Source: Mucor racemosus (lineage: Eukaryota; Mucoromycota; Mucoromycetes; Mucorales; Mucoraceae). From it: a stretch of 64,000 nt of DNA. How positions within the stretch are numbered: position 1 is the first letter of the stretch; every line of letters begins with the position of its first letter. Positions 25,527 to 38,337 of this stretch are shown piece after piece. The stretch lies in contig JAPEHQ010000007.1 in NCBI GenBank assembly GCA_027405735.1, forward strand, positions 2,709,083 to 2,773,082, given 5' to 3'. A program made the position numbers and the translations under genes. The notes beneath the pieces were generated by a model. It ran no database searches. It saw only the letters and a list, made by a program, of their open reading frames with translations, and was not told where the DNA came from.

Positions 25527-27726
25527 GATGACACAGTTGAAAGAAAAGAGGGAAGAGGTGTATTAGAAATTGGCATTTCGAAGATGTTGATACAATTCAT
25601 CGGATGTCAAATATTCCAACACATTTGTTCAACAAAAATTATCAGCTCTTTAAACCAACTCCTGTATCTTTTTATATTTCAAAAGAACCGATACATTATC
25701 CTAATAAGTTTTCAGTTATCATCTTTAGAACCATTTACATGCATCGGTAGCTTAAGTAACCAGAGATAATACCTCAATATCGTATTGAAGATATCTTTAC
25801 TTAAATATTTTTCAATGCGTGAAACGTGGCACACACCTGAAAATAACATTTTGAACATCCGAGTTACAGCTGTCAATGGGCCCGCTCATGTTGTAGAAAT
25901 CAGTTCATATGTGTACATGAGCAATGACTGAGAAGCACTTTTCATTACTACCATCAACTCACATTTACTATAGCAAAAAAACTACTTCCATTGTTTATTT
26001 TTGTAGACAGTTGTTGTGATCCCTGCTTGGCGATTGTGGCAACTTAAAGTATATCATTTCAAAGGCGATATGTTTTAACACATGTCAAGAGGTGAAGCGT
26101 ATTAAATATAAACAGAGCCAGCTGCATGATGTTTAATGACTTTTTGTTTTAACAGATATGGAGCTAAAACATCAAACTGAAAGAAATTCAGGTATATAAT
26201 ATATATCAATAAATGTGAATTCAAGATTCATCTAGATCACAACTAAATTCTAAATGACATATGCGGACTTTATCTATTATGTTTTGAGACGAATGTCAAA
26301 AATCATGATGGATTTCTTACTTCCTTGATGTGATAACAGTTAAAAAGATGCCAAACTATTTCAATCGTATTTGTTAAGTGTGATACTCGGATACAGTATT
26401 ACTGTTGACCATTTAATAAAAACAACTTGTTTAGCAAAACAAAAGGTTTACGATTTCGTGTTTTTTTTCTATTACATATATATAACGTTTAAGGCATATA
26501 CGATTTCCGAAATCAATATTGGATATGCAAAGTTTTCGTAAACATAGATGGAAAATACACTGTGCTGTAATTTGATTATACACAAAGAGTGTTTATATAT
26601 ATACTTAAAGATAGCCAGCTAAAATACAATTTGAACTAGATATATTTATTTAAGTATTTTTATAAGGAAAAAAGGATGAAGATGTCAAACTATGAGTATA
26701 AAGATCAGGTATTTATATGCTTTAGGAGCGTGGATATAAGATATAACATTCCATAGTTAAATCTTGATTCCATAAGTTGGAAGACCAGTTGTAGGAGGTT
26801 TTGATGGGAATAGATTGACCAGAACCAGTTCCGACAAAGAGGAAGTAAAGTTAAGTAGATGGAATATTCTTTGATGATTGATTAGACAAGATAATATTCT
26901 TTATAACGGAACGAGCCAATGTGAATCTCAGGTACAGATTTACATTGAAACAACTTAAATAATACCACATCATCTTAGACTAAATATAATATATAATATA
27001 ATCACTTTATCTTGTTCCATAAATGAAATAAGTTTATAGGCATCATTCCTCAATGTTTATAGCTCTAATGGTTATGTATAGATAATCTATTAAGAACTTA
27101 TGATAAACAATGCCTTTTGTGCTCATTATTAACATTATATAATCAAGCTCCATATTTAGTCAGTATCCTAAACAAAGAAGATATCTGCTTACTTAATTCG
27201 GTAATTGTCATGCTCATATATGATGTTTTCGCTGATTTAGCTCTATTTCTAATTTTAAAATGGTTTGCCGAGCCATAGAAACCACTAGGGAAAACTGAGC
27301 GCTCGATTCTTATGATTTAATCAGCAAATCAACAGAATACTAAAATTATATCTCTGGATACTGTTACAGCTGTAATGTATATTTTAGAACTTGCAACCCA
27401 TTTGGATCAATATTAATTTATTTTAAGCATTTTTCCAGTTACAAATTCCTTTCAAGCCGAAGAAAAGACGTTTTTCCTCAAAAACGGGTCCAAAAATCCT
27501 TCAAAAACAGCTGTTAGCTAATGAAATTAAAATATGCTCTTCATAAATCTACTATGCATTAAATTAAACTTTAAATTTAATTTTGAGCCATTATTTGGAT
27601 CTATAAAATTTTTTAAAGAATATCTGAAACAATCCATTATATGAAATAGTTTAAACAAGTACGAGTTTTCATTTCTTCATTTCCACAGCAAATTGAGGAG
27701 GTTAAATCTTTTGCAATAATTATGTG
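25527..27726. other. AT-rich intergenic, no gene seen
   Basis: The minus-strand Osh-like gene starts here and its promoter must lie in the first few hundred bases. A plus-strand open stretch at 25485-25769 crosses that gene's first exon and has no domain. The remainder has no long ORF or recognisable element until repeat copy A begins near 27727. Confidence 0.5.
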
Positions 27727-29310
27727 GATCAACACTAGAAGTACCTGCCATTGCACCGGGAGGACTTCTGGATCCATATTCATTGAGAACTGGTGAGCTT
27801 ACTGACCTTAGTAGGCATAAATGAAATTTCAAAAGGGTCTATATGCTGCAGATAATCCTGTCAAAATGTTGCACTTTTATTAACAATATATCCTTAGATG
27901 TATTTATATTCTTTAATTGTAACTACTACTAGGGCTTTATTATCTAAGAATATGATGTAAATCAATAGTCTGCATTGATTTACTATAGCACCAATTATAG
28001 ACTGAGATCTTGGATATGAGACTAAAACCCTGCTAAATTGCACATTTCAGCCAATGTAAAAGCAGCTTTGCAGCGCCTGAACTATAAACTAAGCAAAATA
28101 GGCAATATATTTTACTATAATAGAAACATAAAATTTTCAACTAGAAAAACCGTCTGTCATATCATACATTCATTAAAAAATTGCAAAAGCGAGTCGGCAG
28201 AGCAACGCCGTAATTGAGCATAGCAAGATAGAACGGCTAAGTCTCTTATGCTATGGTATATCTAAGTTTTAAATAAAAATGCGTTTTTTTTTTTTACTTT
28301 TCTTATATTTAATCATGTACGGTTTGAAAATTCAGATTTTGTAGCGGACATTTTCGGGACTCATTTTATCCTTACTAACACTCATGATTTAGATCAAAAA
28401 ACAGAAAAATTAAATTTTGATACCAAAATCAACGTTTAAATATACTACAATGTGAGAGAAAGTTGTAGCCATAACTAATACACATTTTATAAAAGCTTAA
28501 TATTAAATGTTAAGTAATGAAACTTTGTACTTTTGCCCCAAAAACGGTTTTTTGGTTAAAGGATTTTCATATAATATTCTGAAATAGAAAGGTTTAATAT
28601 TTTTTATTGAGCAAATAGAGCGCTAAATTCTGCATATGTGTATATTTTTTGTTTTTATAATTGGTAGTATAATTAATTCTAGATTTGCAAAACCAAAAAA
28701 AAAAATTAAAAAATGTCAAAATTGATGATCTGGACAAGAATAATTTTTAAAATTAATATTCCGCTTATAAGCTCTGTAAGTCTTAAAAATAAGAGATTTT
28801 ATAATACTTGAGAACTTTTTCAAGAATTTACAATGCTGTACCCACTGGATTCAAGCTTATTACTGTAAACCTTTATACATGTTAATATTGTGTGGTAGTT
28901 TATTCGATGATAATATAGTCTTACTTTATAGTTATTGCGCTAGACGTGATTTACATTTAGTTTTATTCTTACATTTCCAATATTATAAACATAAACATAG
29001 CCATCACTGGAACCTATTGCCACCTTTTTATCCTTTTTGTCCCAAACCAATTTATTCAATGCTTTACCAGAACAAACTTACTTTTGACATATAAAAATTG
29101 ATTTATTAGTAAAATAAATTATTAATAACAAGCTAATAAGTAATACTGTACTTATGGTGTACCTTTGAGAGTTGGTAGTGGTATACAAGTCAACATCTCT
29201 CTCGTTTTCATCTCCTTGGCTGTTGTTGGCCACTAAATAGAAACAAATATTTTTTAGAAACTAAATAGATTAACATAAGTTTATTCATTCATTCAAATCA
29301 AATGAAAACT
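27727..29310 (+). repeat. Dispersed repeat, copy A
   Basis: Colinear with copies B (31940-36775) and C (49737-52930). Shared blocks include GCTTACTGACCTTAGTAGGC, AAACTAAGCAAAATAGGCAA, GAGCATAGCAAGAT, GTAGCGGACATTTTCGG, TGAGCAAATAGAGCGCTAAA and AACACTCATGATTTAGATCA. This copy has no later insertions in the central part and so shows the uninterrupted arrangement. It carries, on the minus strand near 28970-29077, a WD40-like coding remnant. Confidence 0.85.
28970..29077 (-). pseudogene. WD40 exon remnant resembling dynein intermediate chain (copy A)
   Basis: The minus strand reads CSGKALNKLVWDKKDKK followed by VAIGSSDGYVYVYNIG, then a GTAAGAA donor-like site. This resembles the last WD40 blade of cytoplasmic dynein intermediate chains (ALN..W...G..IAVG...G...IYDVG). 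No rest of such a gene is present, so it is a captured exon. The parallel blades in copies B and C differ by several residues. Confidence 0.6.
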
Positions 29311-31939
29311 ATACATACTTTTATAATCACCAATTTTTCAGCAGTGTCGTATATTTTCAGGATTGATAAATAATACTTAAAGAAAAATACAATTAAAAAA
29401 GAATGAGTAATGAATCAGTTCTTCAACTGTATAATAAAAACAGTATATCGTTTACTTAGATATAAAAGTATGGCCTTTTATATTGATTTGACATTAAATT
29501 CCTGAGGTGTGAGTTAATAAGGCACTATTGAACCAATATTAGATTTGTTTGATAGTAATCTATGAATTGAAATGGACCAATCATAATTTAACCATTCTTA
29601 AAGGGCTTGTGAGTTCTATTGTTTCGATGCTGTGCTAAATGTGCTTGGATGTTGATGTTGCAGTGAAATTACATACTAAAAACGCTTGATAAAAATAAAA
29701 CAACCTAAATTCCAAGTGTCGCTCATAAGATATGATGCCACTTGAAATGTGAACAACAATAATAAACAAACGCTTCAATTGAACACAATAACAAACGCAT
29801 GCTAAAAATATGAAATGCCTTTTTGAACCATACATGTCGCGTAGATGATTACACCCTTGATCACGGTGCAATCAATTACACAAATGACATATATATCAAA
29901 ACAGGATTCTATCCAAATCAATAATAATAATAAACAAAGATATCAATTTAGTCAACTACTCATCTATATCGAAGTTGCACTATCAATATAAATAAGATTC
30001 AAGCATATAAAAACTACCCCTTAAAAATCAAGGTTACATAAAATAGATATAACAGAAATAAACAAAACAACCATTTCCCAAAAGGTCGATATTGTCACAC
30101 TTGACATACAATCCCTTATGGTCAATGCTCTACACAATTTACTCCTTAAAATATCAAATCAATAACAATGTACTCAAAACTGGAAGATTACTAAATATAC
30201 ATCCATTCAAGTCTGATGGTATCTAAGTTCTCCAAATCACTATAAATACCCTCATACTTTTCAATTATTTTAACTCTTCAGAAATCTTTTGTAATAAAAA
30301 CTTTAGCTGATTATAATTGTATTTCTACTGCTTTTATTTTTATATTTTTTTTATTTTAGTAAATAACATCGTCATTTACTGCAGATTTAATAGCTACTTG
30401 ATTGGTTGACCGCTGGGATGAAATAATATGGTGTCATAATTGAGATCCAAGCGTTCTTGGTAATTACTGGGTTAAACTTAGTACGTTAGGAGTTTGTTAT
30501 ATCCGATATTAAAACTTTGCGCTTCAATACATGTCGTAGTCAATAGATTGTAATAAGATATATTGATACTGTAGAAGGTGATAACATATAGTACTTGGTG
30601 GCAGCTGCAATGAAATGACACCTTTTATAGACCAAAGTCGCCATTGTCGTTTCAGAAAAATAACTGATCTCGATTCGTACATGAATCTCGCTCCATAAGG
30701 ACTGAGTTCCAATAACATCCCAATAAGCATAACGAGGAAACTCTATATTGCTGGTGCCTGTAAAAGGAAGTATTCCTGATCAAAATACAACCTTCTACAA
30801 CACGACACCTATGATATAAAGCTGTACTGATTTTGCATTAATAATATATTCCAAAACTCCTGCTCATAAAATCGCAGTTGCAGTAATTCTAGATAAGAAA
30901 TCATATCCCATAAAAATAAGCTCAGTTGCATTTTAAATTATAATTGGAATGTTGAAAGATCAACATCCATCTAATGATATTCTATCGTATCAAACAAAGT
31001 ATCAACATCTCAACCAAGTATCTTATAAAAGAATGTCAACAAAAGACATTATGATTGAACACATGTAAAATAGGCATCAACACACAAACATCGACTATTT
31101 TACAATTCTTATAAATATAGCATACTTTATGAAGATATCATTCTTTTTTTCTTCAGATTTCTTTTAATCACAATAAAACCGTGGAAAGACTATAACTGTA
31201 TTTATCAACGCTTTTATTTTTTTATTTTATTTTTCGTTTTTATAAAATTACTTCAATTTTATTGCAGCAGCATACAACATAGTATATGATTCATATTTTT
31301 GCCAATGGTCACTATTCCGAAAAAAAAAGCCGAGCAATCTCCGGAAGCGGCCATTTAATGATATTTAGAAGCTTTAAACCTCTAGAAAAAATCACCGGAC
31401 AGCCCGGACGAGGTTGTTTAAATATTCCAAGCAGGTATAAAGATGCAGGTATCGAAATTTCATACGAAAATTAAGGTTCGACTGTATTGCTATTAATTAT
31501 TCAAAGGCTTATTTTAAGTAATAAAGTATAAATACACCCTACAACATTATTAGCATGCTAATAACGGATTTATCTTGAAAAGTATAAGATGATACAACTA
31601 GATTCAAAAAAACCCCATAAAATCACAAATTTAAAGGATTTATATATAAAAGCACTACGGCCGACCTGTGCTGCACAAGATGATTTTTTTGTGCTTAGGT
31701 GGGCTGTACACTATAGCCTTATGAGTTGTTGCACCACTGAATAATGGCTAAAAAGATAACAAGATGCACATGGGCATAACAAAAGAAACTGCACACACGA
31801 GCATAACGAAACGCCTGTACTGTATGTGCAGAATTATATATTCTGTACGTGCGCATAACGTTAATCCCATGTGTGCATAATAATAAAATTTGACCATGAG
31901 CATAATGAGCTAATTGTTTGGGCACAAATTGGCTTGTAC
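29311..31939. other. Intergenic, low-complexity, one pogo-like terminus
   Basis: No supported gene. Two loosely similar blocks (about 30240-30420 and 31140-31280) may be an old duplication. At 31287-31486 a sequence ends in GGTTCGACTGTA, which is the inverted form of a pogo/Tc1-type start (TACAGTCGAACC). No partner end is found, so it is at best a one-sided fragment. Several GCATAA-containing phrases recur between 31765 and 31910. Confidence 0.45.
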
Positions 31940-32017
31940 CTGAGCATCGTACTGTTCTCAAAATTCCATTGCATTTTTTGTTGGAATATGTTTTTAAATT
32001 ATATTTACTTTTATTAA

Positions 32018-34562
32018 CAAGTAGAGATTACCCCGATCAGCCCATTTGGGCCGACCATTTAAAAATAAATTTTTCTCCACAAAGACTATATATCAAATAA
32101 TGATTAAGTCTGCCATGAGAAGACAGTGTTTCTCTATACGATCTTTTTTGTTTTTTTCAAAAAAAGTGATAAATGAGCCATTAATCGTCCATCTTGTGAA
32201 GGCTGTTTTTCAAAAATTGAGTACGCCCATTTGGGCCGACTTTTTAGACAGTTGGTATTCTTGAAAGTTAGGACAATTTTATTTAAAAAAATTAATAGAA
32301 ATATACTTGCAGTTACAAAGAATTATTTACATGTTGTTGGCGAGCCCAAACGTCCTGTAAATGTGCAGTATAGCACGATTTACACATAGGTGTATGTGGG
32401 TCGCAGCTACACGATTTTTCCACTCTTGTACCACATAAGCCAGAACGATAGCAACTGGCACATCCTAATCTGATGCGTTTTTTACCATCCTCTCCTTTCA
32501 TGGTGACATATGAATGCGTTCCACAACTTCTAAGTACTCTTTGGTCATTGGAAATCGACTCAGTGGCATCAGGGCCACGAGCCAACTCCTCACAATGCGA
32601 AAGAAGGGTCCAAGCCAAAGTATCCTTGAAGGAACTATGGGATATTTCCCCATCTTTTGCGAATACTCGAAAAGAGCTAAACGCATTAGCTTCACAGATA
32701 CCCAAAAAGAAGCCGAAGAAACGCATCTCCCACCTTTCAGTGGAAATGATATCGTGGTAAGAAGTCATATTATCACGAAGATTGTTGGCAGCATCAACGG
32801 AACCTAGTATTGCGATCATCAGTATATGCTTTTAATGTACGCAAAATATCTACTCACTCTTATGAGTCTCATACTCATCTACTACAGCAGGTCGTCTGAT
32901 AGTTACTTGTTGACCATCACAGCCTACAAATGTTTTTTGACCTGACATAATTGTAGTACCACACGACGATACAAAGGCCTTAACCTTCTTATCGCGATAG
33001 GCACATACAAAGATTCTACCATTACTAAGGTCGTTTTTCATCATCGTGTAATGACTACCATGAGCCTCTTCCACTTGCTCTACGATATCAGTAGTAGGCA
33101 TACCTCGGGGCCAGTAACGACGCTTTGTTACCTGCATGATGGAATATAATCCAAGATTAGATAACATTGTTGTCATCTCTGGTGACCCAAACCAAGAATC
33201 CGCAATCACGGTGCGACCACTACCAAACCAAGGTTTTACCAGGCGTTTGACAGTTGCTGTCAGCTTACGCATACCAGCATCATTATCATACTCCTTAGGT
33301 TTAGGATCGCCTACAGTATCCATACGTACAATGCAGAAAGTGTGGTGGTCAGCCAATGTTTTGAATTCTTGACCGATGGGGTGAGGCTTTCTTGGGACCT
33401 TTTTCAAGTTGGGCATTCCAACACCTAGCCATTGATTCATTGACTCATCAATTACCAAATACTTACCAGGTTCTAAACAAGCTGCCATGTGACTGTTGAA
33501 TGCATCAATGGTTGAGCGAATCTGATACAAAGGATCAAGCTGTTGTTTTTCAGCAGAGTGGACTTCAAAACAATGCATGCGCATAATATCATTAAATCGT
33601 TTGAACGACATATATCTCGAGAAGTTGATGCTCATCATAAAATGACTTGATCCTTGTCTCCAATATGCCTTACGGTCTGAATGTTTAAGTACTGTCATGA
33701 CAGTGAGGAGCGCAATCCACATCAAATACTCATTGAAAGTAAGATCAGACCAAGAATTGTTAACATTTCTTGCATGAATGTTGATGTTACCAATGATGCG
33801 ATGAAAGTGGGCCAATGGTAAAAAAAACAAGAAATATTCCAAGGGAGTGGCATATTTTGCATTGGATAACATTAGTTTTGCTTTCTCATTTTGATAACTT
33901 ACATTACAAAGCCTGTTATCAATAAAAACTTCTCCAGCACTCCATCCTTCAGCAGGAGTCAAGTCAATCTCAACATCTTCCTCTTCTTCTTCCTGAATAG
34001 CGTCTTCCAGAAGGTCCTCGCTCGCGATGGGTACATTAACAACCTCTGGAGCTACTGTACTTTCGGAAACAGGGACTTCAACAGGACCAAGATACTTGAT
34101 ACAACCTTGCTTAATGGTCAATGTAATACCTGGTACCTCGTTCAAGACAACATCATACAGAACTCTGTTGTTGACCTCTGAACGGCCAGTTGTCACTCCC
34201 TTGAAGCTCAAAAGGGGTGTATTCCAATCGTACTTATCGCGTAAGATGCTTTCAGCCTCTACGTTGTTGATGAAACGTTTGCTTATTGATACAAGTACGT
34301 TAATAGCGAGTTTACTGTTAGCGGGAGGCATGACTTTCAGATTTTTGAATATAAATTAGGGAAACTTTAAAAGCAAAATTTAATAAATAGTAAATAATGA
34401 AAATAATTTCAAACAAAAAAAAAATATCAATGTATGCCCTGAACTTCTGAAGCCAAATACGAGATTTTAAAAAATCAAATTCCCTTCCATTCAAAAACGT
34501 TGATTTATTGTCGGCCCATTTGGGCTGAATCGGCCCAAATGGGCTGACCTAATTCCAACTTG
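32018..34562. mobile_element. piggyBac transposon, apparently complete
   Basis: 2545 bp bounded by TTAA on both sides (32014-32017 and 34563-34566), the target duplication specific to piggyBac. Ends are CAAGTAGAGATTACC and, read inward from the right, CAAGTTGGAATTAGG; both are followed by GCCCATTTGGGC palindromic subterminal repeats. It encodes a full transposase on the minus strand. Homologous copy C has a single TTAA at the matching place, so the insertion is clean. The close match of ends and the open frame suggest recent activity. Confidence 0.93.
32313..34331 (-). CDS. piggyBac transposase (DDE_Tnp_1_7)
   Basis: Two exons, 34331-32858 and 32803-32313, joined across a 54-nt GTGAGT...TACTAG intron to give 654 residues. 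The DDD catalytic triad is visible: Asp295 in YLVIDESMNQW, Asp378 in RTVIADSWFG, and Asp495 in SVDAANNLRDN just after the splice. The spacing (83 and 117) is close to that of the insect piggyBac enzyme. An acidic segment (about residues 105-125) precedes the DNA-binding/dimerisation part. The C-terminus has a Cys-rich zinc domain (CASCYRSGLCG, CSCDPHTPMCKSCY), which in the family binds the terminal repeats. There are no frameshifts or stops, so the enzyme may be active. Confidence 0.95.
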
Positions 34563-35091
34563 TTAATAATATAGATTATAGACAACATAATTCAATAGGT
34601 TGTTGATGTAGAGCAATACATGCAAGAGCCAATATATTTACGATTATCATCATTTGTAAATATGTTTGTAGCTGTAATGTTTACAGCAACAATGGTTTTT
34701 GCTCGGGCATAAACTTAAATAGCACACTTACTGCTTAAAATTATACCGCAAGACAAATCTAAGATTATAAATGTTACTTTATTACACATGAAATTAAACA
34801 AATTAACCTACTTTAAACTTACTACTTTAGTTTAGGATTGCCAGCTATAAAAAGATTTGTTCTCAAGTACAGTATATCTACAATAAAAACTATGGTAATT
34901 AAGCAAGACATTAGATTGTTCTTTTTTTTTGTGTTTTTATATCATTTGAAATTTCATCACTTTTCTGGAACATTTCGTGGGTTTGTAACCAGTTCTAGCT
35001 TTGTATTGTGTAGATACAGTATAAATATTATTGCCTTCGATTTGATCTGGTAATCACTAAGTAAAAATACGTCCAAAAATATAGCAGTGAA

Positions 35092-35241
35092 CACTATGAA
35101 GAAAAAATCCCTTAATTCTCTTAATTATGCCACATTAAGGAAAATAAGACAAAATTTTAAAAAAAAATAAGCAGTGAAAATTTTCTTATTTTCCTTAATG
35201 TGGCACAATTAAGAGAATTAAGAGATTTTTTCTTCATAGTG
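35092..35241. mobile_element. 150-bp hairpin MITE
   Basis: A near-perfect inverted repeat: CACTATGAAGAAAAAATC at one end and its complement at the other, with arms of about 65 bp and a short A-rich loop. The flanks share GAA (35089-35091 and 35242-35244). Copy C of the surrounding repeat lacks the sequence, so it is an insertion. No superfamily can be assigned with confidence. Confidence 0.75.
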
Positions 35242-36445
35242 GAATAGTGATATTTGACCTTAGAATGCAGCTAAATGAAAATATCAGTCTTCAATATAAC
35301 GACTGAAACCTATATTAAAAACGTTAGTCTCTTATGTTAGCATGCGTATTCAGATAAAGAAAAGAATACCAGCTTGATAGTCTGATATGCCTTATCAAAT
35401 GGTGAATAATATCCTTGCAATATGAAAACAAAAAGAGAGAAACAACACACGTAGAAACGGATTTTCAAGGCTTTACATTATTTAGCGCGCAGCTAAAACC
35501 TTGCTAAATTGCTTATTTCAACCGATGTAAAAGCAGCATTACAGCACCTGAATTATAAACTAAGCAAAATAGGCAATATCTGTTACTATAATAGAAACAT
35601 GAAATTTTCTACCAGAAAACCTAGCTGTCATATCATAGATTCATCAAAAAATTGCAAAAGCGAGCCCGTAGAGCAACGCCGTAATTGAGCATAGCAAGAT
35701 CGAACGGCTAAGTCTTATATTATGGTATATACAGTATCTAAGTTTTAAATAAAAATGCGTTTTTTTTAACTTTTCTTATATTTAATCATGTACGGTTTGA
35801 AAATTCAGTTTTTGTAGCGGACATTTTCGGGGCTCATTTTATCCTTACCAACACTCATGATTTAGATCAAAAAACAGAAAAATCAAATTTTGATATCAAA
35901 ATCAACGTTTAAATATACTACAATGTGAGAGAAAGTTGTGGCCATAACTAATACGCATTTTATAAAAACTTAATATTAAATACTAAGTAATGAAACTTTG
36001 TACTTTTGCCCCAAAAACGGGTTTTTGATTAAAGGATTTTCATGTAATATTTTGCAATAAAAATGTTTACTATTTTTTATTGAGCAAATAGAGCGCTAAA
36101 TTCTGCATATGTGTATATTTTTTGTTTTTATAATTGGTAGTATAATTAATTCTAGATTTGCAAAACCAAAAAAAAAAAATAAAAAATGTCAAAATTGGTG
36201 ATCTGGACAAGAATAATTTTTAAAATTAATATTCCGCTTATAAGCTTTGTAAGTCTTAAAAATAAGAGATTTTATAATACTTGAGAACTTTTTCAAGAAT
36301 TTACAATGCTGTACCCACTGGATTCAAGCTTATTACTGTAAACCTTTATACATGTTAATATTGTATGGTAGTTTATTTGATGATAATATAGTCTTACTTT
36401 ATAATTATTGCGCTAGAGATAACGTACATTGAGTTTTATTCTTAC

Positions 36446-36549
36446 CTCTCCAATATCATAAATATGAACATGGCCATCACTGAAACCTATTGCCGTCTTT
36501 TTATCCTCTTTGTCCCAAACCAATTTATTCAATGCTTTACCAGAACAAA
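36446..36549 (-). pseudogene. WD40 exon remnant resembling dynein intermediate chain (copy B)
   Basis: The minus strand reads GKALNKLVWDKEDKK then TAIGFSDGHVHIYDIGE, ending at a good GAG|GTAAGA donor. An AG acceptor-like site lies just upstream. It is the best-preserved exon boundary among the three copies. A further upstream open piece (VANNSQGEANERDADVYTTT) is shared by A and B but is not recognised. Confidence 0.6.
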
Positions 36550-36775
36550 CTTACTTTTGACCTATAAAAATTGATTTATTGGTAAAATAAATTATTAATA
36601 ACAAGCTAATAAGTAATACTTATGGTGTACCTTTGAGAGTTGGTAGTGGTATACACGTCAGCATCTCTCTCGTTTGCCTCTCCTTGGCTGTTGTTGGCCA
36701 CTAAATAGAAACAAATATTTTTTAGAAACTAAATAGATTAACATAAGTTTATTCATTCAGTCAAATCAAGTGAAT

Positions 36776-37128
36776 ACTACTTATAAAAATCTACTATTAT
36801 TTAGAATAATTCACTTTTTTATCACATATGTAGTGCTTAATTGAGCTTCATAAGGCAAACACAACCAAATAAAAATATACTACATTGCGAAAGTAAAAAT
36901 GTTCGTTAGTGAATACTGCAACAAATATTGCGGACCTTCAAGAAGAATCGCTATAAAACGTATTCATTCAAACAAAGCTTATATTTATTCCAGATGATAA
37001 TGAGAACACTTCCTATAAGTGATGGAATAATGTCTGATAATTTAATATATATTTTAAACAATGAATTTATTAGTTTTTATATTTGACATCGAAAAAGAAC
37101 GGGGGGGGGGGAATAAATAAAAGATGAT
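36776..37128. other. Spacer with poly-G run
   Basis: No gene. A run of 11 G at 37101-37111 lies just downstream, in the sense of the next gene, of that gene's stop codon. It is odd in such AT-rich DNA and may be a sequencing or slippage site. Confidence 0.5.
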
Positions 37129-38337
37129 TTAATTGCACTGAATGAAATGATCAACATCAAATGTGTGATCACTATAAGGAATGGAAGAGAAATCAAGATC
37201 ATTTGATAAATCAGAACCTTGATCAAGACTTTCAGAATCATATTCAAATTCTATCATAAAAAATTAGTACTTACAAGTCGGTTATTTTGTATGGTGTTCT
37301 ATTTACCTAGAGCCTCATCATTGATAGGATAAATCATGTTTTGTTTTAATACATCCGGATCTTGATATAAACTAAATTCTTCTTTAAGTTTACTCAAACG
37401 AATATATTCATACGCATCGATATCAGCATACGATGTAAAGTTGGAATTATCGATAATACAACTTTCATCAGGTTTGTAAGGGATTTCTATTATCCATTGA
37501 GATTAGAACCATTAAACAGATATTAACGTAATACAATATAGCATTCTTACCTTGTTCTTTAGGGGGACAGTATTCAACGGTGGATGTGTCATGCTCGATT
37601 TCAGGTTGCTCTACGTCTACCTTGGTATCAATTGATGCCTTTGTAGTGAATTGTCTCTCAATTACAGGGAAAGATTCAACATTTATATCATCTTCAAGTG
37701 ATTGTTCTTTAACATGGTAACTGGATTCCTGTACTATATCATCGAATGCACTGAAATCAAGATCAAATCCTTGGGGTGCCCACTCTTGTTCTATTGTATT
37801 ACGCTTTTCAATCAGTAATTGTATTTAATTCCGTATTGGTTAAACTACCTTCTTCTTTATGACGATAAGTACGATCTACTCGAATATCCTGCTTCTTGCT
37901 CTGAGAGTGTTGAATTTGACCTATAATTATATGAAAAAACTCATAAATATACATTCTATTCCAACGCGTTTTACAAGATGTCGTACCAATTGCCGATTCT
38001 GATCTTTTGAGTGGAATATTTGAACTAGCATTTGATTTAGTTGATTTTTCGTTGAGAATTTGTGATTCTAAATAAACTCGAGTGAGTAATTATCAAAACC
38101 ATTAAATCAATGCTTTATTTTACTTTGATTTTCGTTTGTATTTTTGTTGAATTGTTCATTTTTCTGGTTATTTGACTTGAGCTTGAGGGCAGAAGAAGAG
38201 TCTTTGTTATTTCGAATAAAGGATTTGTTGGCTGCGGAAGGGCCAAATTGTTTGTTGCCTTTTAAAGTAGAGGCCTCTTCGGCAGCATTCTCATTTCCTT
38301 TCGATCGTTTTGATGTTTCTAAATTCCTCCTAAACAT
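37129..38337 (-). CDS. Acidic protein of unknown function, six exons
   Basis: Exons 38337-38124, 38067-37987, 37920-37849, 37790-37551, 37486-37307 and 37250-37129 give 302 residues. All five introns are GT-AG, 48-64 nt, and in phase 1. The N-terminal ~70 residues are basic and Lys/Asn/Ser-rich (MFRRNLETSKRSKGNENAAE), followed by a short basic stretch (PLKRSESAIGQIQHSQSKKQ). From about residue 125 the protein is acidic, with EWAPQGFDLDFSAFDDI, EYCPPKEQEIPYKPDE and an Asp/Ser-rich tail. I do not recognise the family. The basic head and acidic tail would suit a nuclear or cell-cycle regulator, but this is only a guess. Consistent splice phases and codon structure support a real gene. Confidence 0.75.

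Larger units (their letters stand above)
31940..36775 (+). repeat. Dispersed repeat, copy B (interrupted)
   Basis: Homologous to copy C over 31940-32017 and 34563-36775. The interruption is the piggyBac element at 32018-34562, and a second insertion is the 150-bp hairpin at 35092-35241. Copy C reads straight through both points, which confirms that these are insertions. It holds a WD40 exon remnant near 36446-36549. Confidence 0.85.
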
